Shown: piece after piece, positions 9,065-18,919 of the stretch
Layout: each line of letters starts with the position of its first letter
Numbering within the stretch: position 1 is the first letter of the stretch
Assembly (NCBI GenBank): GCA_016932015.1
Contig: JAFGDQ010000070.1
Span: 100,013 to 164,012, forward strand
DNA: 64,000 bases
DNA from: Spirochaetota bacterium
Lineage (GTDB): Bacteria; Spirochaetota; UBA4802; JAFGDQ01
Direction of reading: 5' to 3'
The notes under the pieces: model-generated
The model's database searches: none
Told to the model about the DNA's origin: nothing
The model's input: the letters and a program-made list of their open reading frames with translations, nothing else
Position numbers and translations under genes: made by a program

Positions 9065-10837
9065 TTATTCCGCAAATTTCTTTTCGAATCTTTCAATAAG
9101 ATCGCTCATAGGTTCAGAGCTCTTATTTGTTACCATATCCATTAATTCGGCTTCTGTTTTCCTAAACTCTTCAGTATCCATTGCACTTCCGTTCCAGTCT
9201 AGAAATTTCTGCCTTAACTGGTTAAAGAATGAACGCGCTTCATCTTTATCTGAAAGAGCCAGATTTGACATTATTATCAGAAGCAGTTTATCAAATACAT
9301 ATTTCTGTCTTTCTTTTGAAGTAGACGCGTCAACTTTATCAAAAGCATTCTGCTGAAGATAAACAGAGTCAAGGAATTCACCTTTAAGATACTGAATGAA
9401 ATCCTCATTGCTTGTACCTTCTTCACCGACAACCTTCATCATTTGTGAAACCTCATCGCCTCTGAAAAGAGCGTTTCTGGCAAAGTCCGCTTTATCGGCG
9501 TTAACACTTCCCGCATATTTGCTCCAGCTGTCCAGAGGATGAATCGCAGGATACCTTCTCGCATCGGAACGCTCCCTTGAAAGCCCGTGAAAAGCGCCGA
9601 CAACCTTAAGTGTCGCCTGTGTCACCGGTTCCTCGAAGTTACCGCCTGCAGGACTTACCGTACCTCCAATCGTGACCGAACCGATGCTTCCGTCCATATT
9701 CTCGACGATTCCGGCCCTTTCATAAAAAGTAGCAATTACTGATTCAAGATAAGCAGGAAAAGCCTCTTCTCCCGGAATCTCTTCAAGACGGCCTGACATC
9801 TCTCTCATAGCCTGTGCCCATCTTGATGTAGAATCGGCAAGCAGCAGTACATTAAGGCCCATCTGCCTGTAATATTCAGCAATTGTAACAGCAGTATAAA
9901 CAGAAGCTTCACGTGCAGCAACAGGCATTGAGCTTGTATTACAAATAATAACTGTTCTTTCCATCAGGGATTTTCCGGTTTTCGGGTCAGTTAATTCCGG
10001 GAATTCCCTCAAAGTTTCAACAACTTCACCTGCGCGCTCACCGCAGGCCGCGATTATTACTATATCCACATCCGCATAACGGCTTGTCAGCTGCTGAAGA
10101 ACCGTTTTACCGGCTCCGAAAGGGCCCGGAATACAGTAGGTGCCGCCGAGTGCGACAGGAAACAAAGTATCAATGATTCTGATCTGCGACACCATGGGGT
10201 CGACCGGCTTCAATCTTTCTTTATAAACATCAACAGCTTTCTTAACCGGCCATTCAAAAACCATTGAAACTGGAATGACATTCCCGTCCTCGTCTTCAAG
10301 CTCGGCAATCTGCTGCTTTACAGTATATTCGCCTTTATCAGCTATCGATTTTACTTTATAGGTACTGTATAAATTAAAAGGAACCATTACCTTGTGCTCG
10401 AAAATACCTTCGGGAACGGTTCCAAGAGTATCACCCCGCCTTACTGTATCGCCTGTTTTTGCCCTGGGAGTAAGTTCCCATTTTTTCTCACTGGAAATCG
10501 AATCAAGATAAACCCCCCTATCAAGAAAAAATCCGCATTTTTCCGCGAGCTGCGGAAGCGGATTCTGCAGTCCGTCGAATATCTGCCTCAGAAGGCCCGG
10601 GCCAAGTGCAACCGAAAGCATATTTCCAGTGAATTCCACCTTATCACCAATACCGACGCCTTTGATTATCTCAAAAACCTGCATATCGGCTATTTTACCT
10701 TTAATCCGGATAACCTCAGATTTTAAACGCTTCTCCTGTAAAACAACATACGCAACCTCGTTCAGCAAAACATCGCCTTCAAATTCTACAGATACAAGGT
10801 TACCATTAACACCAACAACTTTTCCGGTAGTTGCCAT
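9065..10837 (-). CDS. atpA: V-type ATPase subunit A (catalytic)
   Basis: Catalytic ATP-hydrolysing or ATP-synthesising subunit. It has the Walker A loop GPFGAGKT at 238-245, the A-specific non-homologous insert at about 110-200, and [20 protein letters not shown] with EEAFPAYL. I chose the ATG at 10837 (590 residues, [10 protein letters not shown]), which has GGAGAGG directly upstream. An in-frame TTG five codons earlier lies inside that ribosome site and is less likely. The length is normal for bacterial A subunits. It follows the DUF2764-like gene by 64 bp. Confidence 0.95.
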   Translation of the reverse strand: MATTGKVVGVNGNLVSVEFEGDVLLNEVAYVVLQEKRLKSEVIRIKGKIADMQVFEIIKGVGIGDKVEFTGNMLSVALGPGLLRQIFDGLQNPLPQLAEKCGFFLDRGVYLDSISSEKKWELTPRAKTGDTVRRGDTLGTVPEGIFEHKVMVPFNLYSTYKVKSIADKGEYTVKQQIAELEDEDGNVIPVSMVFEWPVKKAVDVYKERLKPVDPMVSQIRIIDTLFPVALGGTYCIPGPFGAGKTVLQQLTSRYADVDIVIIAACGERAGEVVETLREFPELTDPKTGKSLMERTVIICNTSSMPVAAREASVYTAVTIAEYYRQMGLNVLLLADSTSRWAQAMREMSGRLEEIPGEEAFPAYLESVIATFYERAGIVENMDGSIGSVTIGGTVSPAGGNFEEPVTQATLKVVGAFHGLSRERSDARRYPAIHPLDSWSKYAGSVNADKADFARNALFRGDEVSQMMKVVGEEGTSNEDFIQYLKGEFLDSVYLQQNAFDKVDASTSKERQKYVFDKLLLIIMSNLALSDKDEARSFFNQLRQKFLDWNGSAMDTEEFRKTEAELMDMVTNKSSEPMSDLIERFEKKFAE

Positions 10838-10901
10838 ATCATTCCTCTCCAATCTTGATCAAAATATCGCTTCAGCGACAATCCATAACATTCCTGATTT
10901 A

Positions 10902-11450
10902 TTATTTTTCCGGATTCAACTCCGATGAAAAAGTTTCAACGATCTCATTAAATTTCCGGGATCCCTCTTCTTTATTTATTCTTTTTTTCCGCCAGAGCAG
11001 CTGCAGCTTCAAATAATAGACGAACAGTTTTACTTCGTCAAAATAATGCCCTTTCTCAAGCGCATCAAGAAAACTCCATCTTTCTCTGTTAAGAATGTCC
11101 TCAGCATTGAGCGGCGAATCATCTTCAAAAGCGTCATGTATGAATTTATCATCAATGAACAGTTCAGGGTTATTTCTTAAATACTCATCGGGTGATTCAT
11201 TCTTTTTTCCGGCTCTAAGACGCACGAGACTGTTTCTGAGATTTTTCTCCCAGACCAGCCAGTTATTAAGTGTTTTGTTTTTTATTTTTTTCTTATCGAG
11301 GGCATCCAGGACAGCGGATTTGATTATTTTAAAATCTTTTGTCTTCAGGTTTTCGCCGCATATCTGCAGAAAATTATCAATTTCAGGAAGTTTCTCCAAA
11401 TCATAGGTCAAATGCGGGAGAGATGCTACGGCAAAATAGTATTGTGACAT
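10902..11450 (-). CDS. DUF2764-like V-ATPase-associated protein
   Basis: Small protein always found between subunits E and A in spirochaete and chlamydial V-ATPase operons. The 182 residues begin MSQYYFAVASLPHLTYDLEKLP, the family opening. The rest is helical and rich in charged residues (WNWLVWEKNLRNSLVRLRA-like; LVYYLKLQLLWRKKRI). It has no membrane segment. Its start overlaps the end of atpE (shared TAGAATG region). Position and helical content suggest it may stand in for the missing subunit C, which would connect the stalk to the K ring. That is inference from synteny. Confidence 0.75.
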   Translation of the reverse strand: MSQYYFAVASLPHLTYDLEKLPEIDNFLQICGENLKTKDFKIIKSAVLDALDKKKIKNKTLNNWLVWEKNLRNSLVRLRAGKKNESPDEYLRNNPELFIDDKFIHDAFEDDSPLNAEDILNRERWSFLDALEKGHYFDEVKLFVYYLKLQLLWRKKRINKEEGSRKFNEIVETFSSELNPEK

Positions 11451-11451
11451 T

Positions 11452-12063
11452 CTACTTCTCCGAAACTGCTTTGGTGATTATATCCGCCAGTACGGGGTTA
11501 AGATACTGTACAAGGCTTTCAGCAACTCCTTCATCGGTAAAATCATAATATGACTCACCGTCCTTTTCTGAAATTCTGAAACCTGATTTTATACCCTGAT
11601 GAACTTTTATTTCAACCCCACTTTTTAATTCGTCTGACAATTTATTCAGAAGGCTCTTCTCAAGCTTTTTACCGTCCTCCCTGGAAAGCAGGACATCAAT
11701 TCCCTTATTTTTAACAGACCATTCCTTTATTATTACAGGAATAAGCTCTGAAATCACATCATCCTTAAGCGCCCCGCTTACTTCTTTTTTTACAAGAGAG
11801 TCAAATATGGAAGTCAGCTTTCCTTTTATAGTCAGAATCAGATCGCGCCCGGCCTGTTTAAGTGCATCTTTACCTGTATTCTCCATCTGCGCCTGTTCAT
11901 CTTTTGCTTTCGCGATTATTTCTGAAGCCTCTTTTCTGGCTTTTTCTATTATTTCCGAAGCGCTGGTCTTTGCATCCTCAATAATACGGCCGGCTTTTTC
12001 TTCAGCTTCACCTACACCTTCCTTCCTGATCTTTTCAATAAGTTCCTTAAGTTGTATGTCCAT
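11452..12063 (-). CDS. atpE: V-type ATPase subunit E (peripheral stalk)
   Basis: Peripheral stator stalk subunit. The 203 residues start with a long right-handed coiled coil (about 1-100, with repeats of EKARKEASEIIAKAKDEQAQ type) and end in a globular domain (GVEIKVHQGIKSGFRISEKDG...YDFTDEGVAESL), the standard E architecture. AAGAGGT lies upstream of the ATG. It is first in the operon, so the promoter must lie in the 692-bp divergent spacer shared with the hydrogenase. The usual coiled partner G/H is not encoded here. Confidence 0.9.
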   Translation of the reverse strand: MDIQLKELIEKIRKEGVGEAEEKAGRIIEDAKTSASEIIEKARKEASEIIAKAKDEQAQMENTGKDALKQAGRDLILTIKGKLTSIFDSLVKKEVSGALKDDVISELIPVIIKEWSVKNKGIDVLLSREDGKKLEKSLLNKLSDELKSGVEIKVHQGIKSGFRISEKDGESYYDFTDEGVAESLVQYLNPVLADIITKAVSEK

Positions 12064-12755
12064 TATAAACCTCTTTTAATTTTTAGATAAAAATGCGGGA
12101 TAAGTTAGAATAAAAATAATTATCTGAATTGCATATACACATATATAAGGATAATAGTTATTAAAAATTCTTTTTATATTATTTATTTTAAATTAAAACC
12201 GGCGAAACATGTCAATTATTCTATAAAATAGCAGACAGATTTCAACAAAAACAAAACAATCTGAAAAGATAATTATTTTTTTACAGTCGCCGGGCTGAAG
12301 TGCTTACTTTTACTAAAAATATTATTTGCAGTTAATTAACATCTGTGCTACACTTACGATTAGATCATATATATAATATAAGGTCAACAACTTTCACGTA
12401 AAATATTCTGTTTATTTTACAGAAATTCTGAAAAATAATTAATATTTAATTGACTGAAAATCCATGCTTGTACATCAATGGTTTATTGCTTTAATAAAGC
12501 ATTTAAAATAATAAAAGTTTGTGTACTTTCTATATCTATGCTGGTTCTTCGAAATAAGTATCACAACATTATCAGGTCCTCTATCACTACAATACTCTTA
12601 CAGGGAAGAATTATATCTTCGAACTCATCAAGACAGGATTATGCATACCTTTTTTAACATTCATAGAAACCGGAAACAATAAAACAGGGAATTATATATT
12701 TAATATTTATCCAATATAATTTAATTTTAAAATTTTATTCTTAGGAACAAAAATA
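12064..12755. other. 692-bp divergent intergenic region
   Basis: AT-rich spacer between atpE (minus) and the fused hydrogenase (plus). It must hold promoters for both. A TATAAT-like box lies around 12714-12720, about 40 bp before the hydrogenase ATG, without a convincing -35. I see no open frame, tRNA or strong hairpin in it. Confidence 0.5.
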
Positions 12756-15700
12756 ATGAATAGCTCTCAATTATTTAGCAGACGGATTAAAGTTACGGTT
12801 AATGGCCGCGAGATTGAGGTTTTCGATGGTCTCACAATACTGCAGGCTTTAATTCAGGAAGGTATACACATACCGCATTTATGCTACGACATCCGCCTTG
12901 AACGCGCGAACGGCAACTGCGGTCTTTGTGAAGTGGAGCTCGAAGACGACGGAAGAAGCGTTAAAAGCTGCCAGACCCCCATAAAGGAGGGCATGAAAAT
13001 TATCACTACAAGCCCGCGCCTTGAGGCATACCGCAAAATTCGTCTTGAGCAGTTACTTAGCGACCACAATGCGGACTGTACGGCTCCATGCGTGATGACA
13101 TGTCCGGCTCACATTGATGTTCAGTCATATGTTATGCAGGTTGAAGCGGGCGATTTTGGTGCGGCCCTTCGTATTATAAAAAATAAAAATCCGTTTCCGA
13201 TCGCCTGCGGCAGGGTCTGTCCTCATCCCTGTGAAGCTCAGTGCAGACGCAACCTTGTTGATGAACCGGTTGCAATTAACCATTTAAAACGTTTTGTTGC
13301 CGACTGGGATATGAGCAGAGAAGCGGCCTTTCTTCCGTATAAAGAAGCACCTACAGGTAAAAAAATCGCAGTTATAGGCGCGGGCCCGTCAGGACTTTCC
13401 GCAGCATATTACAGCGCGATAAAAGGACATGACGTAACGGTTTTTGAAAGGCATTCAGATCCGGGCGGAATGATGCGCTACGGAATTCCGGAATACCGTC
13501 TTCCGAAAGCGGATCTGGACAGGGAAATCGGTGTCATTAAAAAATTAGGAGTAAAGATAATATGTGAAAAAGCTCTTGGAGTTAATATCAGACTCGAAGA
13601 TTTACATAATGATTTCGATGCAGTGTATCTTGCAATAGGTTCATGGCGCGCTACACCGCTTCAGATAGAAGGCGAACACCTTGAAGGCGTACAGCTTGGC
13701 ATCAACTTCCTTGAAGATGTAGCCACAGGCAAAGAAATGCAGCTTGGTGAAAAAGTGATTGTTCTCGGCGGTGGAAATACAGCCATAGACTGTGCACGTA
13801 CCGCTATTCGCAAAGGCGCTAAAGACGTAAAAATCGTGTATCGCCGTACAGTTGATGAAATGCCTGCGGAGCCTTATGAAGTAGAAGAAGCCATTCACGA
13901 AGGAATTGAAATGGTCATTCTGACAGCACAGGTCAAGATTACTTCAGAAGACGGAAAGAAACAGCTGCACTGCATAAAAATGAAACTCGGCGAACTTGAC
14001 CGTTCAGGCCGCCGCCGTCCTGAGCCGATCGAAGGCAGTGAATTTACAATGGAAGCTGACACAATTATCGGGGCGATAGGCCAGAGTACAAATACCCAGT
14101 TCCTGTATAATGACCTCCCCGTCAAACTTAACAAATGGGGCGATATTGAAATCAAAGGCGAAACTATGCAGACTTCAATTGATAAAATCTTCTCAGGAGG
14201 AGACTGCGTTACAGGACCTGCAACAGTTGTTCAGGCCGTAGGAGCCGGACGCCGAGCTGCTGAAGCTATTCACAGTTATCTTACTATGGGTTACGTAAAA
14301 GAAGAAAAAGCGGAATACAACTGCAGCAGAGGAACACTGGAAGACCTGCCGCGCTGGGAATTTGAAGAAATGCCCAAAATCCCCAGAGCCAAGATGCCTG
14401 CACTTTCCGCAGAAGAAAGAATTGCTGATTTCCGTGAAGTTGAAACAGGCCTTTCAGAGGAAGCAGCAAAAAAGGAAGCAAGCCGCTGCCTGCGCTGCGG
14501 ATGCAGTGCAAGATATGACTGCGATTTGAAAAAAGAAGCTACTGCTCATAATATTGAATTTAAAGAGCCTGTACATATACGTCCTTTCTTCCCGCAGGCG
14601 GACGACCATCCTTTTATTGTACGTAATCATAATAAATGTATTTCATGCGGCAGATGCATAGCAGCCTGTGCTGAAATTACAGGTCCTGACGTACTCTCCT
14701 ATTATTTGAGGAACGGAAAAATGCTTGTAGGCACAAGAACAGGAAAACCGTTAAACGAAACAGATTGCGTGAGCTGCGGCCATTGCGTAAACGCCTGCCC
14801 GTGCGGAGCGCTTGATTACAGAAGAGAAAGATGGAAAGTATTCGGTGCAATCCGCGATCCGAAGAAAACCGTTGTCGGTTTTGTTGCTCCAGCTGTAAGA
14901 AGCGTTATCTCATCGCATTACGGCCTTCCGTTCAATGAAGCTTCGCCTTTCATTGCGGGTCTTTTAAAACATCTCGGATTTTCAAAAGTCTTCGACTTTA
15001 CTTTCGCAGCAGACCTTACTATTGTTGAAGAAACATCAGAATTCCTGAAAAGAGTCGAAGAAAAGGGAGTCCTGCCACAGTTTACATCATGCTGTCCGGG
15101 CTGGGTTAACTTTATTGAGCGCCGTTATCCGGAACTGATCCCTCATCTCTCTTCCTGTAAATCTCCGCAGCAGATGATGGGTGCTACTGTTAAAAATCAC
15201 TTTGCAGAATGGTCCGGAATCCCCAAAGAAGATCTCGTGGTAGTTTCAATTGTTCCGTGCCTCGCGAAAAAATCCGAAGCAGCACGCGAAGAATTTGCTC
15301 CCGAAGGAATCAGGGATGTGGATTGCGTCCTTACTACAAGCGAACTTATTGAAATGGTTGATATTGCATATGTTAATATCAATGAAGTAAAACCATCGGA
15401 ATTCGATGCCCCATACAAAAACGTTACAGGAGCCGGTATTCTTTTCGGCGCATCCGGAGGTGTTGCTGAAGCAGCTCTCCGTATGGCAGCAGAGAAACTG
15501 ACCGGAGAAATAAGACCGGAACCTCTTGAATTTGAAGAAATCAGGGGATTCGACGGAATAAAGGAAGCCAAAGTTGATATAAACGGCCAGATCGTTCGCG
15601 TTGCAGTTATAAGCGGCCTTCATAACGCTGAAAAGGTAATAGACAGAATAAAGGAAGGAACAGACGTAGGATATGACCTGATTGAAGTCATGACATGCCC

Positions 15701-16211
15701 CGGCGGGTGCATCAGCGGTGCGGGCCATCCTGTTCCGGAAAAAATAGACAGCCTTGAAAAACGGCAGGAAGTACTTGTTAATATAGATAAAACATCCGAA
15801 TACAGAAAATCCCAGGAAAATCCGGACATAATCAAACTCTACAAAGATTACTATGGAGAAGCTAATTCTGAAAAAGCTCATAAGCTTCTTCATACACATT
15901 ATACATCCAGAAAAACCAAGATTGTCGCAAGACGCAAGATGGTTGATTCTGTATTTAAAACCCAGAGTATTGAAGTCTGTACTTGCGACAAATGCAAAGA
16001 GCTTGGTTCAAGAGATTTCTGCATTTCACTGTATCAAAAGCTTGAGGAGCTGAGACTGACCGACGGTATGATAATTAAACCGTTTCATCAAAGCGAATCT
16101 CATCCGGGCGAAGGAATTTACATCAAAGTCAACGGAACACAGGTAAACGAATCGGAATTAAACAGCTTTCTCAAACTGTCTAAACCGGTAGAAATGGAGC
16201 CGTTTGCATAG
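12756..16211 (+). CDS. Fused [FeFe]-hydrogenase with internal GltD-like FAD/NAD(P) oxidoreductase
   Basis: A single 1151-residue chain that should couple H2 turnover to NAD(P)H. In order: an N-terminal [2Fe-2S] plant-type ferredoxin (C43, C55, C58, C72); a cysteine region (H104, C108, C112, C116, C151, C155, C159, C163) merging the hydrogenase His-Cys cluster with the GltD N-terminal clusters; a GltD/NfnB-like flavoprotein at about 200-510 with FAD motif GAGPSG (208-213), NAD(P) motif GGGNTA (338-343) and GGDC (481-484); CLRCGC (578-583); two [4Fe-4S] motifs (628-638, 671-681); then the H-cluster domain. H-cluster ligands are C780 in TSCCPGW, C835 in VPCLAKKSE, and C981 and C985 in MTCPGGC. 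The proton-relay C779 is present. The L2 motif has Val instead of the usual Met. A C-terminal tail with C1075, C1077, C1080 and C1089 resembles a thioredoxin-like iron-sulphur domain only loosely. AGGAA precedes the ATG. Electron bifurcation is possible but not shown. Confidence 0.9.
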   Translation: MNSSQLFSRRIKVTVNGREIEVFDGLTILQALIQEGIHIPHLCYDIRLERANGNCGLCEVELEDDGRSVKSCQTPIKEGMKIITTSPRLEAYRKIRLEQLLSDHNADCTAPCVMTCPAHIDVQSYVMQVEAGDFGAALRIIKNKNPFPIACGRVCPHPCEAQCRRNLVDEPVAINHLKRFVADWDMSREAAFLPYKEAPTGKKIAVIGAGPSGLSAAYYSAIKGHDVTVFERHSDPGGMMRYGIPEYRLPKADLDREIGVIKKLGVKIICEKALGVNIRLEDLHNDFDAVYLAIGSWRATPLQIEGEHLEGVQLGINFLEDVATGKEMQLGEKVIVLGGGNTAIDCARTAIRKGAKDVKIVYRRTVDEMPAEPYEVEEAIHEGIEMVILTAQVKITSEDGKKQLHCIKMKLGELDRSGRRRPEPIEGSEFTMEADTIIGAIGQSTNTQFLYNDLPVKLNKWGDIEIKGETMQTSIDKIFSGGDCVTGPATVVQAVGAGRRAAEAIHSYLTMGYVKEEKAEYNCSRGTLEDLPRWEFEEMPKIPRAKMPALSAEERIADFREVETGLSEEAAKKEASRCLRCGCSARYDCDLKKEATAHNIEFKEPVHIRPFFPQADDHPFIVRNHNKCISCGRCIAACAEITGPDVLSYYLRNGKMLVGTRTGKPLNETDCVSCGHCVNACPCGALDYRRERWKVFGAIRDPKKTVVGFVAPAVRSVISSHYGLPFNEASPFIAGLLKHLGFSKVFDFTFAADLTIVEETSEFLKRVEEKGVLPQFTSCCPGWVNFIERRYPELIPHLSSCKSPQQMMGATVKNHFAEWSGIPKEDLVVVSIVPCLAKKSEAAREEFAPEGIRDVDCVLTTSELIEMVDIAYVNINEVKPSEFDAPYKNVTGAGILFGASGGVAEAALRMAAEKLTGEIRPEPLEFEEIRGFDGIKEAKVDINGQIVRVAVISGLHNAEKVIDRIKEGTDVGYDLIEVMTCPGGCISGAGHPVPEKIDSLEKRQEVLVNIDKTSEYRKSQENPDIIKLYKDYYGEANSEKAHKLLHTHYTSRKTKIVARRKMVDSVFKTQSIEVCTCDKCKELGSRDFCISLYQKLEELRLTDGMIIKPFHQSESHPGEGIYIKVNGTQVNESELNSFLKLSKPVEMEPFA

Positions 16212-16250
16212 ATTGAATAAAATGCTTTAAATATCTGATATTTACAGATA

Positions 16251-16292
16251 AAAAGGCGAACTATCGGATAATTCGAAGTTCGCTTTTTTTTT
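16251..16292 (+). terminator. Rho-independent terminator after the hydrogenase
   Basis: Arms GCGAACT and AGTTCGC with flanking AAAA/TTTT pairing, followed by a run of T. It lies 40 bp after the hydrogenase stop, so hydE is probably transcribed from its own promoter. Confidence 0.75.
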
Positions 16293-16341
16293 CTGTTTCA
16301 GAGATATATTATTTATCGTTCCAAACCTCTGAAACAGAAAA
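16289..16341. repeat. Perfect 15-bp inverted repeat between hydrogenase and hydE
   Basis: TTTTCTGTTTCAGAG and its exact reverse complement are separated by 23 bp. It directly abuts the T run of the preceding terminator and lies about 110 bp before hydE. It has no U tract of its own, so it may be an operator or a leader structure. Confidence 0.55.
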
Positions 16342-16452
16342 TAAAATTGCTATCGGAATCTTTTTTAAATAACTCAAATTGACTGACTTTTTACTTTATT
16401 TTTCACAAATGAGCTGTTAAATAGGTAGGATAATTATTATTGGAAGGTTTAA

Positions 16453-17496
16453 ATGTCATCTTTTTCCAGAACAGACATTATTAAGATGCTTTCACTTGAG
16501 GGCAGGGATAAAGAAAAACTATTCAGAAAAGCGGTAAAGCTGCGGAATAAAGCGGTATCCGATTGCGTCTATCTCCGCGGACTTATTGAATTTTCCAACA
16601 TTTGCAGAAATGACTGTCTCTACTGCGGAATACGCAAATCAAACAGAAGCATAAACCGCTACGAATACCTTTCAGACGATATCATAACATGTGTGGATGA
16701 AATTGTCGCTAACGGCATAAATTCCATTGTGCTTCAGTCAGGAGAAAGATCGGATGCGTCATTTATCAGAAATCTTGCGGAAATACTTGAAACGATCAAA
16801 ACAAAATATCCTGCCATGGTAATCACTCTCTCAGTCGGAGAACAGACCCGGGAAACATACAGAATTTTCCGTAAAGCAGGCGCGGAACGCTATCTTCTGC
16901 GCATTGAGACATCCAGCAGGGAGCATTACGGGAAACTCCATCCGGGAGAAATGAGTTTCGACAACCGCGTCAGATGCCTGCATGACCTGCAAGATCTCCA
17001 GTATCAGGTGGGAACAGGAGTAATGATAGGTTCTCCTTATCAGACAATGGAAAATCTCGCTGAAGATATACTCTTTTTCAAAAGGATTGATATTGATATG
17101 TGCGGAATGGGCCCGTATATTCCATCTTCCGGTTCACCGCTTGCAGGATTGCCCTATGATAAGGAAAAATCTATTGATCTCGGTCTGAAAATGATAACCG
17201 TATTAAGGCATGTCATGCCGGATATAAATATAGCAGTAACAACAGCCCTGGAAACACTTACACAGGAAGGATGGGAGCTGGGGCTGTTAGCCGGCGGAAA
17301 CGTTATAATGCCTCAGTTCTCTCCCCCTCTGACAAGAAAAGAATATATGCTGTATGACAATAAACCGCTTTTCCGGGATGAAAATATTTCATTGACAGAC
17401 AGCATAAAAAAAATCGCAATAAAATGCGGCATGAGACTCGCGGCCGGAGACCCGGGCAATTCTGTTCATTTCAAAAAGAAACACGGAGTTCATTGA
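16453..17496 (+). CDS. hydE: [FeFe]-hydrogenase maturase HydE (radical SAM)
   Basis: Radical-SAM enzyme that acts on the HydG product to build the [2Fe] subcluster and its dithiomethylamine bridge. The 347 residues carry the radical-SAM triad CRNDCLYC (C51, C55, C58) in the HydE context FSNICRNDCLYCGIRKSN, followed by YRYLRIETSS-like and GTGVMIGSPYQT segments typical of HydE. It lacks the C-terminal CO-forming domain of HydG, so it is not HydG. The ATG has GGAAGG upstream. Its stop overlaps the aspartase ATG by one base. No hydG is present in the window, so that maturase must be encoded elsewhere. Confidence 0.92.
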   Translation: MSSFSRTDIIKMLSLEGRDKEKLFRKAVKLRNKAVSDCVYLRGLIEFSNICRNDCLYCGIRKSNRSINRYEYLSDDIITCVDEIVANGINSIVLQSGERSDASFIRNLAEILETIKTKYPAMVITLSVGEQTRETYRIFRKAGAERYLLRIETSSREHYGKLHPGEMSFDNRVRCLHDLQDLQYQVGTGVMIGSPYQTMENLAEDILFFKRIDIDMCGMGPYIPSSGSPLAGLPYDKEKSIDLGLKMITVLRHVMPDINIAVTTALETLTQEGWELGLLAGGNVIMPQFSPPLTRKEYMLYDNKPLFRDENISLTDSIKKIAIKCGMRLAAGDPGNSVHFKKKHGVH

Positions 17497-18905
17497 TGAG
17501 TACCGGAACCAGGAAGGAAACGGATTTAATCGGAACTGTTGATCTTGAAGCTGATTTTCCCTTTGGGATACATACCTACAGGGCAATGAATAATTTTAAT
17601 TTTTCAGCTGAACATATAAGACCGGAATTGTTTGAAAATGTTATTATAATTAAAAAGTGCGCGGCTGAAGCCAACTGCAGAGCCGGACTGATCTCTGACG
17701 AAATCAGGAACCTGATTGTAGCAGCCTGCGAAGAAATACTGGAAGATATTGAAAAACATATTCCCCCTATTCACCCTTATCAGGGAGGAGCAGGAACTTC
17801 CACAAATATGGCTGCCAACGAACTAATTGCAAACATTTCATTAAAAAATGCCGGGAAAAATTTCGGAGACTATGATTTCATCAACCCGCTGAACCATGTA
17901 AACCTGAGCCAGTCTACAAATGATGTGTATGCCACTGCAGTGAGAATATCCATACTCAAAGCACTTAAAAGATTCCATGAATCCGTGAGAGAGCTACTTT
18001 CCGCCTTTTTAAAAAAAGAGGAGGAATTCAAAGGAATGCTGAAAACAGGAAGAACAGAACTTCAGGACGCTATGCCTATCTCCCTCGGGCAGGAATTCGG
18101 AGCATATGCCGATTCCCTAGCAAGATTCAGATGGAGAGTCAACAAGGCAATAGACTGGATAAGAGACGTCAATCTTGGCGGTACGGCAATAGGCACGGGA
18201 ATAAATGCGGACAGGACCTATGCTTCAGGCATTATTGAAATACTGAGGCAGGAAATAAAAGAACCTGTTTCCATTGCAAGAAATCTTATAGACGCCACGC
18301 AGAATGCCGACCAGATTGTGGAAATAATGGGCATACTCAAAACCGGCGCAGTGCAGATTAAAAAAATATGTTTTGATTTAAGGCTTCTCTCAAGCGGGCC
18401 TTCAGCAGGATTTAATGAAATTGAGCTGCCCGCATTACAGGCCGGAAGTTCAATAATGCCCGGGAAAGTAAATCCCGTTATGCTTGAAGCTGCAGAGCAG
18501 ATAGCAATTCATATAATATCCGCGGACAATGCGGTAGCGATTGCCGTATCTGAAAGCAATCTTGAACTTGTACAGTTCATGCCTTTCATTGTTCACAATG
18601 TCCTGACAAGCATTGAACTGTTTACCGGTTTATGCGGCAAATTACCGAATGTAGTATTAAATATTAAGGCAAATAAAAATGTTCTTATAAAAAACATTGA
18701 AAATTCCTATGCAGTAGCAACGCTTCTTGCACCCAGCATTGGACATGAAAAAATCGCTGAAATCATAAAACAATCAAAAATAAAAGGTACCACATTCATT
18801 GATGAATTGAGAAGTCTTAACCTGGTCAGCGAAGAAAAGCTGAACAAGCTTCTTTCTCCGGAAATTATGGCGTCTCCGGGCTTACCGGTACTTGACGAAA
18901 ACTGA
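17496..18905 (+). CDS. aspA: Aspartate ammonia-lyase (hydrogenase-operon type)
   Basis: Deaminates aspartate to fumarate and ammonium. The 469 residues contain the superfamily signature GSSIMPGKVNPV. The N-terminal FGIHTYRAMNNF matches aspartases rather than fumarases (YGAQTQR type). SQSTNDVYATA and TGRTELQDAMP complete the active site. I chose the ATG at 17496, which overlaps the hydE stop (TGATG); the frame is open further upstream but only inside hydE. Aspartases recur in hydrogenase-maturation operons, and ammonium from aspartate has been proposed to feed the bridge amine of the H-cluster. The location between hydE and hydF supports that dedicated role. A general catabolic role cannot be excluded. 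Confidence 0.9.
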   Translation: MSTGTRKETDLIGTVDLEADFPFGIHTYRAMNNFNFSAEHIRPELFENVIIIKKCAAEANCRAGLISDEIRNLIVAACEEILEDIEKHIPPIHPYQGGAGTSTNMAANELIANISLKNAGKNFGDYDFINPLNHVNLSQSTNDVYATAVRISILKALKRFHESVRELLSAFLKKEEEFKGMLKTGRTELQDAMPISLGQEFGAYADSLARFRWRVNKAIDWIRDVNLGGTAIGTGINADRTYASGIIEILRQEIKEPVSIARNLIDATQNADQIVEIMGILKTGAVQIKKICFDLRLLSSGPSAGFNEIELPALQAGSSIMPGKVNPVMLEAAEQIAIHIISADNAVAIAVSESNLELVQFMPFIVHNVLTSIELFTGLCGKLPNVVLNIKANKNVLIKNIENSYAVATLLAPSIGHEKIAEIIKQSKIKGTTFIDELRSLNLVSEEKLNKLLSPEIMASPGLPVLDEN

Positions 18906-18919
18906 AGAGGAAGAATAAT

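Noticed and set aside
15246..15899. 217-codon open frame on the minus strand
   Set aside because: Antisense shadow of the hydrogenase gene, with aromatic-rich nonsense composition.
16378..16396. TTGACTGACTTTTTACTT, nearly repeated near 60698
   Set aside because: An 18-base match with one mismatch is expected by chance in an AT-rich window of this size, and neither copy has a matching -10.
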